Positions 11,343 through 21,272 of a stretch of DNA of 64,000 nucleotides are shown piece by piece (within the stretch, counting starts at the first letter, position 1; the number at the start of each line of letters is the position of its first letter). Position numbers and translations under genes: made by a program. Source of the DNA: Mermis nigrescens (taxonomy: Eukaryota > Nematoda > Enoplea > Mermithida > Mermithidae). The notes below the pieces were generated by a model. The model saw nothing but the letters and a program-made list of their open reading frames with translations, searched no databases and was not told where the DNA came from. The DNA is taken from positions 34,182,973-34,246,972 of the forward strand of contig JAVLUZ010000154.1 of assembly GCA_036768485.1 (NCBI GenBank), read 5' to 3'.

Positions 11343-12758
11343 CTAGTTACAAAAAAGCGACTATCATAAATGGACAAGGAAGAGGTGGCCAGAGGGAAGG
11401 CGAAATCGAAGAATGGTGAATGAAAAACACAACACATTTGTCAATACAGCGCGAAGCGCCGAAAAAATATGATATTTGTTATTCTGTTTCGGGTAGAATT
11501 TTTGGCCTTTTTTCCGCAGTAAGCTCTAAAATTGTTTTGCAGCACTTTCCATTTTCTCGAAATCGCCTGACAGTACCTGATATTCGGAAACCTTAGTTAG
11601 GGATAATACCCCCTCTCACCCTACCCTATGCCCTTGTGTAACGACTATAGTCCATTTCACGAAAACTGAAAATCAATTTTCAGCGATCACGCGAGCAGAT
11701 ACAAAAGCGATTTCTAGGCAGCTTATTGTATACAACAACTCTGCACAGTCGAACTTCATGTGCTTATCAATTACTATGCATAATCGATTAACATCGATTC
11801 AAGAATCGTAATTCATGCACAAGATTTCGTGAAACAGACTATACGTATATACTAGTAAGCAGATCTGCGCGTGGTCGGGCTTTACGATCTAGTCTACACT
11901 AGACCATGCATTAGCTGCACAGCATGGCGGGCCTTGGGCGGTCAGCCAGAACTTTTTTGAGGCAAAATAGCCTAAAAACCTGGTATAGATGTAAACCGGC
12001 ATAAAACTATGATAATGTACAATTTCAGGCCAATGTCACGCAATCTTGCAGAAAATTGTTGATTTTCAATTATTTCTGGCCTACATTTTGCCATACTTTC
12101 CCCAGAATATTTTCCGCTTTTTAATTCTGGTCTCTCCATCTCCCCCATCTTTTCCATTTTTCAAAATTCCCAGTAAGGTGCGTGGTCGATCTTCTACACC
12201 CCAAAGACATACAAGCATAACATAAAAGGGATAAAATCAAGGCCAGAAACAACAATCAAAAATTTTTTTAAAGCGCTCGAACGAATTTACACGTTTAATT
12301 AAGATATTTTTCAAACTATTCCAGCATGATAACAAAATAAATAAAATAGAAATTAAGCTGTGTTATTTAGAGGATCAACAAGAATGGTATTTTAAGCGGT
12401 TGAAGCAAGATCGTGATATTTTGACTGGTAATCTAAGGCGTGTTATGATGACCGCCATTTGATATTTGACCGATTTTGGATTTGACCCCCTCTAGCTGCC
12501 CCTAACTTGCCCACCTACGACTGCACCACCCACTTAACCTATGGAATCCTATGCTGCAATAATTACACAAAATTTATGACTACTCATATCGATAGACCAA
12601 GTAAACATTTCAAACGTTAGTAACATAGATAGCCCGAAAGTTCGTTCAATGATGCAACAGGCCACATACATAATGCCAAGTTGTCTAAAAATCGGTTTCT
12701 TTGCTTACCTATAAACATTTATACTTTTGTTTATATATGCATATCTATATTTATTTAC
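11343..12758. other. PNPT1 intron between exons 1 and 2
   Basis: AT-rich intron with one GCGCGAAGCGCCG dyad at about 11448-11462 and MITE-like G/C-rich scraps near 11600-11640 and 12460-12540. No gene was seen. Confidence 0.65.
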
Positions 12759-13072
12759 CTATGGTAATTAGTAGGAATTCTACCAGCTGCCGACCACTTG
12801 TGCCTATAATCTACTGTTAAAGGTAAAAAGCCACCAAATGCACTTAATTTGGGCTTGCAAACAGCCGTTACTAGGACCGACGTGCCGTCAGTCGAGCCAA
12901 CGGCGCTTCCGTCGGCCATTTTAGCCAATCGACCACTTTCTAAACGAAGCGGCCGCCCATCGATATCGATTTCGCGCGTAAAAGAAGCCGTAGAAAAAGA
13001 ATCGACGTCAAAAGCCCAGTTTTTACGCATCATTAAATGACCCGAATGGCGTAGTAACGGCGAACTAGTCAT
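12759..13072 (-). CDS. PNPT1: PNPT1 exon 1: N-terminus with possible mitochondrial leader
   Basis: The ATG at 13072 opens MTSSPLLRHSGHLMMRKNWAF; the rest matches the PNPase N-terminus: [49 protein letters not shown], then a CATAG|GTAAAT donor. Animal PNPT1 reads LEISSGKLARFADGSAV...[21 protein letters not shown] at this place. The first ~20 residues contain R, K, H, S and L with no acidic residue, consistent with a mitochondrial presequence (inference). An in-frame TTG lies two codons upstream, but ATG is the likelier start. An unseen upstream exon cannot be excluded. Confidence 0.88.
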
Positions 13073-16000
13073 AATCAAAAGGTATTGCGAAACAGGCGAA
13101 TGGAAAGTTAGCGCCGAATGCGCAGTCCACGAAAATTATGTATTAAAATATGCGAAAAATGAGCAACCACAATAATCGATCATTTATTATTCAACGTTGT
13201 CGTCGTCGAACAAGTCGTCAAAATCATTGTAATCAAGAAAATTATTCACTATGGAAAAAAGAAATAAAGAGCTACATAAATATACAGTGTTAGCTTAGAA
13301 AAATAATTTTATTGAAGATACCTAAATAAGCTTGATCATTCGGCTGAACTTTAGGATTTTTACATAAAAAATTGCATTCATTCATATACAAGAAAAAGAG
13401 CAAGACACCTAGACAGCTACAGATACATAATTCTAAAGATCCTAAATACGAGTATACTCGTATACGTATGCATTTTATGGCAATAAATTCAAAATATTGC
13501 CTCTTATTGGTTTAAGGCTTAAAATCAGGGGCGTACGCTGTATTTTTAATGAGAAAGCCGTCCGAAAATTAGTGACCCTACATAAACTTCAGAATATATT
13601 CGACGGTTAACAAAATAAATTCAATTTTCTGGCGTTTCCGGACATTCTTTATCAATTAAGCTCGTACAATTGAAACTTCTCGAGAAGAAATTTTATTTTC
13701 CCTTAATAAGCTATGAAAAAAGATGTTTTTCGGTCGCGCTTAAGACAAACTGATAGACAATAACGACCGTAGCCAAAAATTTTGATTTTCCGATAAATAG
13801 TTGCCAATTTTCATTATCTATCACGCATTGACCATCCCTTTCAAAAGAATTTTTGAGTCAAAGAAGGAGCCGCCCTCTGCGTGCATACACGGTTGAATTG
13901 TTAATGTTTGTAAGGAAAGGACACTAGACCACGCATGAGCAGCATAGAAATTCTGGGGGTCTTTCAAAAAACCAAAAGAAATTAATGTTAGCGCGAAAAA
14001 TAGCCCTTTTCAACTTTTCTCATCATTAATTGCGAGAAAAAGTAAACAAAATTCCAAAAATATAATGTCAGGCGATCTGAAGAGATTTGAACTAGAAATT
14101 TTCTGAATCCAAAATTTTATCATCAGCCTTTCGGAAAGCTGTCTTACTTCTCATATTCTCTATTATCAAATGACAACAAATTACACTAAAAATGATAAGA
14201 CGAGTATAACATTAATCCATGCATGTTTCATTGTGCGTGTGCTTACGATAGTAATACTGAAATCAATCGTATTCATAGTTTCACCGTATGGTCGATCTCG
14301 GGGAGTCAGTCAAGAGCCAAATTGGCCTTAAGTGGTATAAACAATAAAATAGCACAAAAATTACCTTACGCGCAATTTCAGGTCCACTTCGAGCACTATA
14401 TACAGAACTTTAATTTTCGTTCATTTTCACTATGATTTTGCTCAAGGCTCAAGTTGTCGCTAGAAAATTTTTAGCTTCTCTTTCCGAGCGTCTAGAAAAC
14501 CAATAAAAACTAACGTGCATTTCTGGTCATATTTGAATTCATTCTATTCAAGATATTTACTGGATTTATTGCTCTACATACCTATAGGTACCGAGCTTCT
14601 ATTATTTATCCATATACCTACTCGTATTAAAGTTCAAAACGCTGCAAAACGATTTTCATTTCAAATTTCAACGCGTAGTAGTGAAATCGTGAATTTTGAG
14701 GGAAGCGACGGGCGATTGACCTTGCTACATGTTTTACATATACAGTACATGATAATGCATAGGAGTATTCAACATGATGCAAAATCTACTATTGAGAATG
14801 AAGCGATCCGTGCAATAGGGAAGTTATTATTCTACTGAAGGGTGAGACAGACAGGTACCTTATGACGATTTTCAGCTGGCGGAACATTTTCAGCGTCATT
14901 TTCAAAGACAAAAGCGCCCAAAATTGGGTCAAAATAGTCTTCAAATTTCTCGCCAAATTGATCAATTGCTATATTTTTTCAGTGCTGAAAACTATACAAT
15001 GCAGTCAAAATGGACTGAAAATGCTTTGAACATGCGATATTACGAAGCATATCGTTTTAAACAGGCTGTTTTGACCATTTTTGTAATTTGATTAGCAAAA
15101 AAAGGCGTGAAGATTTACTGGCCTGAATTTCTACGATTCAACCCCCCTACTGATCCTGACCCAGTGCGTCTATGGTTATCATCATACCATTGAAAAAATC
15201 CTGGTGAATTGTTTTGCTATCTGACGGAGCGACGTCGAGCATCAATGCTTGTGCGTTTGACTTAAAAATAAAAAAGCATTTAGATTTAAAATATAGCTTA
15301 AATGCATAACGCGTCGTATACGTATATACAATTCATTTCAAGCTTCAATGCTGTTTTTTTTGAAATGCGTTTTAAGCATTAATATTTATCCAGTCGGCAA
15401 TGACATTTTAAAACATCGAGATTTTAACAGAGAATGCCCCTGGTTTACTATGCTATTCTAAGATATCTCTTCTTCTGCTCATCCTAACAGGCCATCACAC
15501 GCTACAAAGACAAGATTTCAAACATTTGACGACCGCGTTTTTCTACTTTCATGTCAATACTGCTACTTTGTAAATTAACAAAGATATAATGACGTACATG
15601 GGAATAGAGGGGTGAAAGGGATGTTTTACACCTCCCCAAAAATTGCCAAAAAACAATTCTTGTCCGGCGATTTCGGAAGATAATGAGTTACTAGGAAATT
15701 TCCGATCCTAATTTAGAAAATCTGACTCATTTAATCAAATTTTCAATCAACTTGATATGTTCATTGCAAAAGTAATTTTTCTATAAATCTTTCTGATTAT
15801 TATTAATAATTGATCAAACACCTTGCTTGAGTTATCTTTATCAAACATGGTCAAAACAAGCGTTTATCCGATAAAAAATGTAATTTGTGAATTCAACAGC
15901 TTTATTTCATCGTAAAAGTGGCATTTAAAACGGTCGAAGAAAGGCCTAAATGACACTTTAAATTGTAAAAGAATGCTTTTAAGGTGGACCACCATTTAGT

Positions 16001-16575
16001 ACATGACTGTTTCCGAGTTTCACCCTCTGGTCGCCCTTTTCTCACCCATCTATGTAATCAAGACTTTCACTTAATCGATAAACAATAAAATATCAAAAAC
16101 AGACATGTAAACAGTTCAAAATTATAGGTGAGGTTAACCGGCAATTTTAGGGATAGGGGGTAAACGACCCTCAATTTTTGACCAAAATGGCAAAAGAGCA
16201 CCTAAAATTACCTCACATCGCAAGTTTTTGCATAATATAGGGGGAGAATCGTGGTCTTTAAGAAATGGTGGGACGGCCACGTTGGAAGGGGGATCCTCCA
16301 CCCCTTTTACATGTAAGACCAAAAGTATTTTCTTATTTAATTTGCTTGATTTTTGAGCAGAAAAGTGAACTATTTTTCGTATTTATCCGAAAACCACAAA
16401 TTACACTCTTTCAAAAGCAATTTAATTCCAACAACACAGCGATCTATACACAGATCACGAAGAGGAATGATTTCAAAAAATTATTCTAATACGATCTAGC
16501 ATCGTCTAAACGACGAAAGAAATGTAAAAATTATCTAATTAGAGAAGCAGATATGCAAAGGTAAGACCGGTCTAA
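13073..16575. other. Intergenic region between PNPT1 and the Polinton
   Basis: AT-rich with small G/C-rich MITE-like scraps (for example 16128-16320). No convincing exon, RNA gene or intact transposon was seen. Short frames here look random. Confidence 0.6.
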
Positions 16576-16850
16576 GGCAGTGTTTTTTTGTACAAGGTCC
16601 GTTTGTACATGTACAAAGATGGTCCCTAAAAGTCTTTGTATATTTCGTACACACAAATTTTTGGGTACTATAAAATGGTACAGTAGCGATTTTAGTGTGG
16701 TAAAAACAGAGTTGTTCGACCTTTGGTTACGTATTTTAGCAATTTCTAGGTTTCTGAGGGCAAAAATCAGTAATAAACATCTCAAAACGGCGCGAAGCGC
16801 CAAAAATCTGGCATTTTTCCTTTCAAAATGCAATTTCTGAAATTATAAAG
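16576..16850. repeat. Dispersed repeat R1, copy 5, abutting the Polinton left end
   Basis: It shows the R1 order (AAGGCAGTGTTTTTTTGTAC, TTTGTACATGTACAAAG, GGCGCGAAGCGCC, AATTATAAAG). It stops exactly where the element TIR begins at 16852. The 3' half of R1 is not found on the other side of the element. Confidence 0.8.
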
Positions 16851-16851
16851 A

Positions 16852-17262
16852 GTAGTATAGCCTGTGTCCCTAGGGTGCAACACAAAGTATATACAGCTAT
16901 GTTTTGTGTTATAGGCCCCGCCCACCCGATCGCAGAGCAGCAGCCTCTCCTGTGTTATAGCATAGGCGGAGTAGCGCCCTGGCTTGCGCCCTGGCTTTTC
17001 TCTCAGGGCGCAATGATGAGGCATGGGGAAGCTGAGCAAGCCAATGAATTAACATACATATTGTAAGGTGCATACCTACACGATTAAAAAATTGGCGAAA
17101 CAGTGTGCGTAATAACGCGCATTGTCGAAGCATTTTTTGCAGCTGGTAATATCGCGCATTGGCAGCGAATTTATAATAAGGATTACTGGCGAAGCTACAT
17201 AGACTGAAACATGATGAATATAATAAGCGCATTGGCAGCGAATTTATAATAAGCGCATTTTG
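16852..17262 (+). repeat. Polinton left terminal inverted repeat
   Basis: It is the inverse of 26150-26563, with about five substitutions and one 4-bp indel over ~411 bp. It begins GTAGTATAGCCTG and ends GCGCATTTTG. It contains two direct copies of GCGCATTGGCAGCGAATTTA (about 17153 and 17229). Confidence 0.93.
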
Positions 17263-17278
17263 CTCAAATATGCAATGA

Positions 17279-17731
17279 CTATATTGCTATTTTGACTGCC
17301 GCATGATGCTTTAAAATATCATTTTTAATAAAGCGAATAATGTAGAGGATGGTTAGAGTGCATAACATTGCAATACAACTCAAAATCTCATTTGAAATGA
17401 TATTCAAATCTTCTTTATGTCTGCATTTTATATCGCTTTCCAAACACCTGCCTTCAATTTTTATTCCATTAAAATGCTCATCAATTTTCAAACAGCTTTT
17501 ACATTTAGGCACAAATTTCATAGACTCAAGTTTTGGTAAGCATGTTGTCAAATTTTTCCAATCGGAAACTTGAAAATCACAGCTGTCTCTCAAAATCATG
17601 TTTTGGACTGATCTTGGAAGCCTACTATAGTCTGCTAAATTATGACACACTACCGTAGACTCATTCGCATAATCATCACAGTATGCGTCAATCCCGTATG
17701 TAAAATGCAAAACCACTAGCAAGAAAATCAT
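17279..17731 (-). CDS. Putative type I membrane glycoprotein (150 aa)
   Basis: Not recognised by family. Residues 1-17 form a hydrophobic signal peptide. Residues 18-114 form an ectodomain with eight cysteines (18, 29, 51, 64, 77, 80, 96, 103) and an N-glycosylation site NES at 24. Residues 115-135 (around ILSCIAMLCTLTILYIIRFI) are a transmembrane segment, followed by a short basic tail. It is the last gene of the leftward block, next to the left TIR. A TATA-like box sits at 17758-17767. Position and topology suggest a virion-membrane, attachment or host-interaction protein, but this is inference. It is far smaller than the herpes-gB-like fusogens reported from some nematode Mavericks and shows no resemblance to them. 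Confidence 0.7.
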   Translation of the reverse strand: MIFLLVVLHFTYGIDAYCDDYANESTVVCHNLADYSRLPRSVQNMILRDSCDFQVSDWKNLTTCLPKLESMKFVPKCKSCLKIDEHFNGIKIEGRCLESDIKCRHKEDLNIISNEILSCIAMLCTLTILYIIRFIKNDILKHHAAVKIAI

Positions 17732-17757
17732 TTTTTATATTTTCTGATCGATGGTTT

Positions 17758-17767
17758 GTATTTATAA
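17758..17767 (-). promoter_or_regulatory. TATA-like box for the 150-aa membrane protein
   Basis: The minus strand reads TTATAAATAC, 26 nt upstream of the ATG at 17731. The box lies immediately beside the stop codon of the 258-aa gene. Confidence 0.65.
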
Positions 17768-17768
17768 C

Positions 17769-18545
17769 CTACTGGCGTCTAAAATGCAATTTAACTATAG
17801 TCTTGCCAAATTCAAAAGGCACAGGTTTATCTTGATCACTTTTAATGTTCACTTCAATGGTATTGAATGATTTTTTGAGCACAGGTATATAATGTGGAGT
17901 AATATATGCATGATTAACAATATCCATATATTTTCCTTCTATATTCACAACCTGCAGAAGTGGTGCAAAAACATTTCCAACGATTTGAGGTTCAACTATA
18001 TCACAATACACGTAAAAATTATGCATTCCACCCAGCATGTCAGGAGAATGATGGGCAGCTATGATTAATTCTTGTGCGACAGTATAATTTATATCGCTAA
18101 GCTGACTTTCTAGAAATCCTAGCATATACATTAAATGCTTTGTCAGCTTTACACTTCGAATATATTCAGTATTGATTGTTAAGTGACAAAATTTTCCATT
18201 TTCATCATACTTTATACCAAAATATTGCATGTATTCAAATTTTTCTTTCAAACTAACCATTTTTATTCCCTCACTGATTGTTTTAACAAGATCATGTATA
18301 TTTAGATATCTTGCTCGAGGAATAAGCATTTTTATTCGAACATTATTTTTTAAATCGTAAAATTGTATCATATTCTGCTCCTCGGCAACATTGTGCCATG
18401 TATTTGCATAAATTATTTCGGATAACCCAACATCCCAGTCACCAGTTAATGCGATTTGTCTAGGCAGATTGGTAACAAATGTGGCTGCAGTATTTGTTTC
18501 TTGGGAATTGCTCGGAAGCGTTACGTAAAACTGTTTTGTATCCAT
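17769..18545 (-). CDS. Penton-like minor capsid protein candidate (258 aa)
   Basis: The N-terminus MDTKQFYVTLPSNSQ, then FVTNLPRQIALTGDWDVGLS and EIIYANTWHN, follows a pattern I associate with the conserved companion of F54H12.2-type capsid genes in invertebrate Polintons (FYxTLPSNSS...LPxPIxLxGxWEVGLxEIxYPxTW). That companion is generally treated as a penton/minor jelly-roll protein. Beta-strand-rich composition with few lysine clusters fits a capsid fold. The ATG follows the protease stop by two bases (TAAACATG). A variant TATA box lies at 18568-18578. The penton role rests on synteny and remembered family pattern, not on a structural test. Confidence 0.7.
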   Translation of the reverse strand: MDTKQFYVTLPSNSQETNTAATFVTNLPRQIALTGDWDVGLSEIIYANTWHNVAEEQNMIQFYDLKNNVRIKMLIPRARYLNIHDLVKTISEGIKMVSLKEKFEYMQYFGIKYDENGKFCHLTINTEYIRSVKLTKHLMYMLGFLESQLSDINYTVAQELIIAAHHSPDMLGGMHNFYVYCDIVEPQIVGNVFAPLLQVVNIEGKYMDIVNHAYITPHYIPVLKKSFNTIEVNIKSDQDKPVPFEFGKTIVKLHFRRQ

Positions 18546-18547
18546 GT

Positions 18548-18964
18548 TTATAATTCTAGTTTATTAAAGTATTTATTAATTTTTTTACTGAGCATAGACA
18601 GAACAATGTTTGTGAAACTTATGCCTTGGCTCATGCAGACCAAAAAGTAGATACACATATGACCACAGCTAATTGAAAAAAGCCCTTGTACTTGCATATT
18701 ATTGTATGTAAATGAGAGCGCATTATCAGAAATGTATTGATGTAATTGAATATTTGGTTCTAACCCATAGCTGTCAAAATAGTCGCAATGCTTCTTATTT
18801 TGGAAATAAATTGCGACCCAGTGCGATCCTGGTTCCTTACTGGAGTCCAAATTTACAACCAGAGCCGCAGGGTAATTTTTTATAGGTGGCAGAAGATCTA
18901 TGGGGAAAACGCCTGCAAATATATTATCATGTCTGAGAATTTTGAATATTTCAATAGTGTTCAT
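18548..18964 (-). CDS. Adenain-like maturation cysteine protease (138 aa)
   Basis: The protein is short and carries the adenovirus-protease (C5/C48-like) catalytic order: His48 in GSHWVAIYF, Asp64 in DYFDSYG, Gln93 in NMQVQG, and Cys100 in SISCGHMC. In Polintons and adenoviruses this enzyme cleaves capsid precursor proteins during virion maturation. It lies directly downstream of the major capsid gene with a two-base gap (TAA-AC-ATG). It has no TATA-like box of its own, which suggests translation from the capsid transcript. All catalytic residues are present, so activity is plausible. Confidence 0.87.
   Translation of the reverse strand: MNTIEIFKILRHDNIFAGVFPIDLLPPIKNYPAALVVNLDSSKEPGSHWVAIYFQNKKHCDYFDSYGLEPNIQLHQYISDNALSFTYNNMQVQGLFSISCGHMCIYFLVCMSQGISFTNIVLSMLSKKINKYFNKLEL
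18568..18578 (-). promoter_or_regulatory. Variant TATA-like box for the penton-like gene
   Basis: The minus strand reads TAATAAATACT, 23 nt upstream of the ATG at 18545, inside the 3' end of the protease ORF. It departs from CTATAAATACT at its 5' end. Confidence 0.45.
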
Positions 18965-18966
18965 GT

Positions 18967-20280
18967 TTATGCATCATAGTCATGAAACGTGTTTCGATTT
19001 TTATCAATCATTATTAAGTTATCAAATTCAGCATATATAATGATTTCAATGCCAGAATCTGGCAAATTTTCAGAAAACCTAACAGCGATGCTCGTTGTTC
19101 CTTCACGAACTAGGTCCCAGTGTCCTCCATCATCTGCATCAGGGGTCAAATCGAACACAAAGAAGCAGTGACTTGTTTTAAAATCTTCTCTGCTAATAAA
19201 ATTACCTTCGTGCCCAATATCTAATGCATCAAACATCTGAGTATAAGCTTGCAAGTACCTGTCATGTTTAAATGAAATGCTGAGTGGGTAAGCAGGATAT
19301 GTTATACCTCCACACGTTACTTTTACATCATTTATGCTGAACGGTTTGAAGTTGAATGGCGATTTTGCCAAGTTGCCTCGATAAGCACTGCCTTCAACAC
19401 AGGCAAACACTATACGCCTAGGCAGCTGACCAGTGAACAATGTATAATTGGGCGTTTCTCTCGCAGGATTTGAAATGTGCAAATTAGTCAAAGCTACACG
19501 CCTTATGGGATATTTTGCTGTATATGAAAGCATTGTTTGCTCAAGGGCTAAATTCACAGTGTCCAAAACCTCAACTTTTCGAATAAATAATTTCATTTGG
19601 GAGACTTTTAAGTCAAGGCTGACATCCTCAAAGCACTGCAAAACAAATGCATTATTATTTCTGTGTAATTCTAGGCGGAAATCGGTAAAATTAACTAAAT
19701 ATCTGTCTTGCAAGAACATGTCAATGTGCAGTGGGGCCGCGACTTCCACAACATTTTCATCTTTGAACATTTTTGAACGTTTCTTGAAAGCTTCATTCTC
19801 TTTTGTGTCAACATCGCCTCCACCTTCATGAAAGTACAGCGCAGATTGCAAGTGTGAATGTTTGGCATCGTACCCATAATTCAATTCAGTTTCGAAATAT
19901 GATCTATATGCATATTTATCAGAGCTGTCAAAAACTAATTTGCCTCCTAAAAAGCATTTTACTTGCTTGAAGAAAGTCTTACCAATAAGATTGATAGGCG
20001 CATAGTCAGGCACTGCTGCTCCAGCAGCAACAACTGGTTTTTTGATTCTCAGTAGCATATAAATGTAGTTTTTATTGAGCTGAATATAATGTGGATCAGG
20101 AGGTACTCTAAATTCATAGGGCCCCTCATTGGTAATAGGATTTGTTGGTTGAATTTCATGCCAAAAACCGCGTTTTATCACTACTTGAGTAGGAGGGACC
20201 GTGAAAAGGTCCAATTCAGTTTTAGTACTGGGAATAGATTTTCCGTTTACGAGAGCCATTTTTTTGTTTCGAAAAAGCAT
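18967..20280 (-). CDS. Major capsid protein, F54H12.2-like (437 aa)
   Basis: The N-terminal block MALVNGKSIPSTKTELDLFT, then VPPTQVVIKRGFW, matches the F54H12.2-like family (MALVHxxSEExxKSELDLFxVPPTQTSIE) typical of invertebrate Polintons/adintoviruses, thought to be the double-jelly-roll hexon. Further family-like parts are NLIGKTFFKQVKCFLGGKLV and a YAYRSYFETELNYGYDAK stretch. The first ATG is at 20280; an internal ATG at MALV (20256) is equally plausible and agrees better with relatives. A canonical CTATAAATACT lies at 20290-20301. Its 5' end overlaps the stop region of the upstream 148-aa gene. The ORF is unbroken. Confidence 0.87.
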   Translation of the reverse strand: MLFRNKKMALVNGKSIPSTKTELDLFTVPPTQVVIKRGFWHEIQPTNPITNEGPYEFRVPPDPHYIQLNKNYIYMLLRIKKPVVAAGAAVPDYAPINLIGKTFFKQVKCFLGGKLVFDSSDKYAYRSYFETELNYGYDAKHSHLQSALYFHEGGGDVDTKENEAFKKRSKMFKDENVVEVAAPLHIDMFLQDRYLVNFTDFRLELHRNNNAFVLQCFEDVSLDLKVSQMKLFIRKVEVLDTVNLALEQTMLSYTAKYPIRRVALTNLHISNPARETPNYTLFTGQLPRRIVFACVEGSAYRGNLAKSPFNFKPFSINDVKVTCGGITYPAYPLSISFKHDRYLQAYTQMFDALDIGHEGNFISREDFKTSHCFFVFDLTPDADDGGHWDLVREGTTSIAVRFSENLPDSGIEIIIYAEFDNLIMIDKNRNTFHDYDA

Positions 20281-20665
20281 CAATCATGCTAGTATTTATA
20301 GACTTTGGGCGACTACCAAGACCCTCTCCTTGCTGCTGCTGAAGGGCATGAGAGGCTTCATCAAAAAGTTGTGCAGCTTCTCGCTTTGAGTGTTCTTTAG
20401 TTGACTCAAAAAGCGGTTTTCCTTGGGCCAAGTCAGACGCTATGTTTGAACCTGCAACTAGAGCATGTTTTCCAACTTGCTTACCAATTGACTGCAAAAC
20501 TGGGACTGCCATTCTGAAAAGCGAACGAAAAAAGCTGCCAAGACCCACGCCCCGCTGGTATGGGATGCCTTTATACCCTTCCAACCCATAGCCTGTTTGG
20601 GCAGCCTGCCCTGTGTAATAGTCCAACCAAATGTTGTAATCGTTAGGATTGAATTGAACGTGCAT
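20222..20665 (-). CDS. Small core/minor capsid-like protein (147 aa)
   Basis: The start was placed at the ATG of MHVQFNPNDYNIW (20665), because the TATA-like box at 20701-20711 lies between it and the further-upstream frame start. The conserved Polinton pattern GLGSFFRSLFRMAVPVLQSI, GKQVGKHALVAGSNIASDL is clear at residues ~43-84; it is amphipathic and basic. The family has been compared with adenovirus core or protein-VI-like components. GLG motifs on either side of this region could be maturation-protease sites (inference). The C-terminal SINTS is encoded by the promoter box of the capsid gene. The C-terminus is lysine/arginine rich, suiting DNA or membrane contact. Confidence 0.75.
   Translation of the reverse strand: MHVQFNPNDYNIWLDYYTGQAAQTGYGLEGYKGIPYQRGVGLGSFFRSLFRMAVPVLQSIGKQVGKHALVAGSNIASDLAQGKPLFESTKEHSKREAAQLFDEASHALQQQQGEGLGSRPKSINTSMIDAFSKQKNGSRKRKIYSQY
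20290..20301 (-). promoter_or_regulatory. Canonical TATA-like box for the major capsid gene
   Basis: The minus strand reads CTATAAATACTA, ending 9 nt before the first ATG (20280) and ~34 nt before the MALV ATG (20256). It doubles as coding sequence (SINTS) for the upstream gene. Confidence 0.8.
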
Positions 20666-20700
20666 TTTTGTAATTTTGTTTGAAGGAATTAAATATGATA

Positions 20701-20711
20701 AGTATTTATAG
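20701..20711 (-). promoter_or_regulatory. Canonical TATA-like box for the 147-aa gene
   Basis: The minus strand reads CTATAAATACT about 36 nt upstream of the ATG at 20665. The TAA stop of the 188-aa gene is formed by the TATAA core itself. Confidence 0.8.
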
Positions 20712-21272
20712 ACTTTCATCCCAGTCGAATTCACTACCTGCAGCAAAAATCTCCTTACCTTGTCTATTTGCTATACTTTCCAGTGGAACATTTGTGCGAT
20801 TAAACACTTTCAGCAATTCTTTTGTGCCAGGATGCCTACTTATTTTCTTACGCTCACGTGCAAGATCATTAACTAAATCTGTAATGTTTGAGCCTTCAAT
20901 TTTATTGCCATCTATCACAAGCTCGCCATCAGGCTCAATTTCAATAAATGGATTTGTACGAATGTAGTGAAGAAGGAGTTTGGCCTTTGGAATCTGATTT
21001 TTTGGCATACCAACGAGCACATCTTCATCACTCAAAGCATTTTTTGCATCTTTAACTATACTAGCTCTATATGGCTGCTGCTTTTGTTCATATAGTCGTT
21101 TAAATCTGTTAAGCGCCTGATTGTATTTCATGAGTTTTATTTCAGGAGCTACACTTTTGCTATGCAAAACTTTTTGCATTTTATTATCCAAGGAATCTAG
21201 CACAACATCAATAGGTTTAGTCCGCTCACTGATTTCAGCAGGTATAAGAATCATCTTTTCAGTATGTTTCAT
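20706..21272 (-). CDS. Conserved Polinton protein of unknown function (188 aa)
   Basis: The layout resembles a conserved family found between capsid and ATPase genes of invertebrate Polintons: an N-terminal KMILIPAE segment, a helical KYNQALNRFKRLYEQKQ block (~residues 49-65), then IPKAKLLLHYIRTNPFIEI and DGNKIEGSNITDLVNDLAR, and an acidic tail (FDWDESL). I know no established function; a virion or packaging role is inferred from position. Its ATG overlaps the stop of the preceding gene as ATGA, and no TATA-like box lies upstream, implying translational coupling. Confidence 0.72.
   Translation of the reverse strand: MKHTEKMILIPAEISERTKPIDVVLDSLDNKMQKVLHSKSVAPEIKLMKYNQALNRFKRLYEQKQQPYRASIVKDAKNALSDEDVLVGMPKNQIPKAKLLLHYIRTNPFIEIEPDGELVIDGNKIEGSNITDLVNDLARERKKISRHPGTKELLKVFNRTNVPLESIANRQGKEIFAAGSEFDWDESL

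Noticed and set aside
16782..17232. ORFs in the left TIR (and mirrored ones at 26352-26681)
   Set aside because: They lie within the inverted repeat, appear in both copies and lack TATA-like boxes; best read as TIR DNA.
19448..19831. 127-aa plus-strand ORF inside the capsid gene
   Set aside because: Antisense shadow of the major capsid ORF, with no promoter box.
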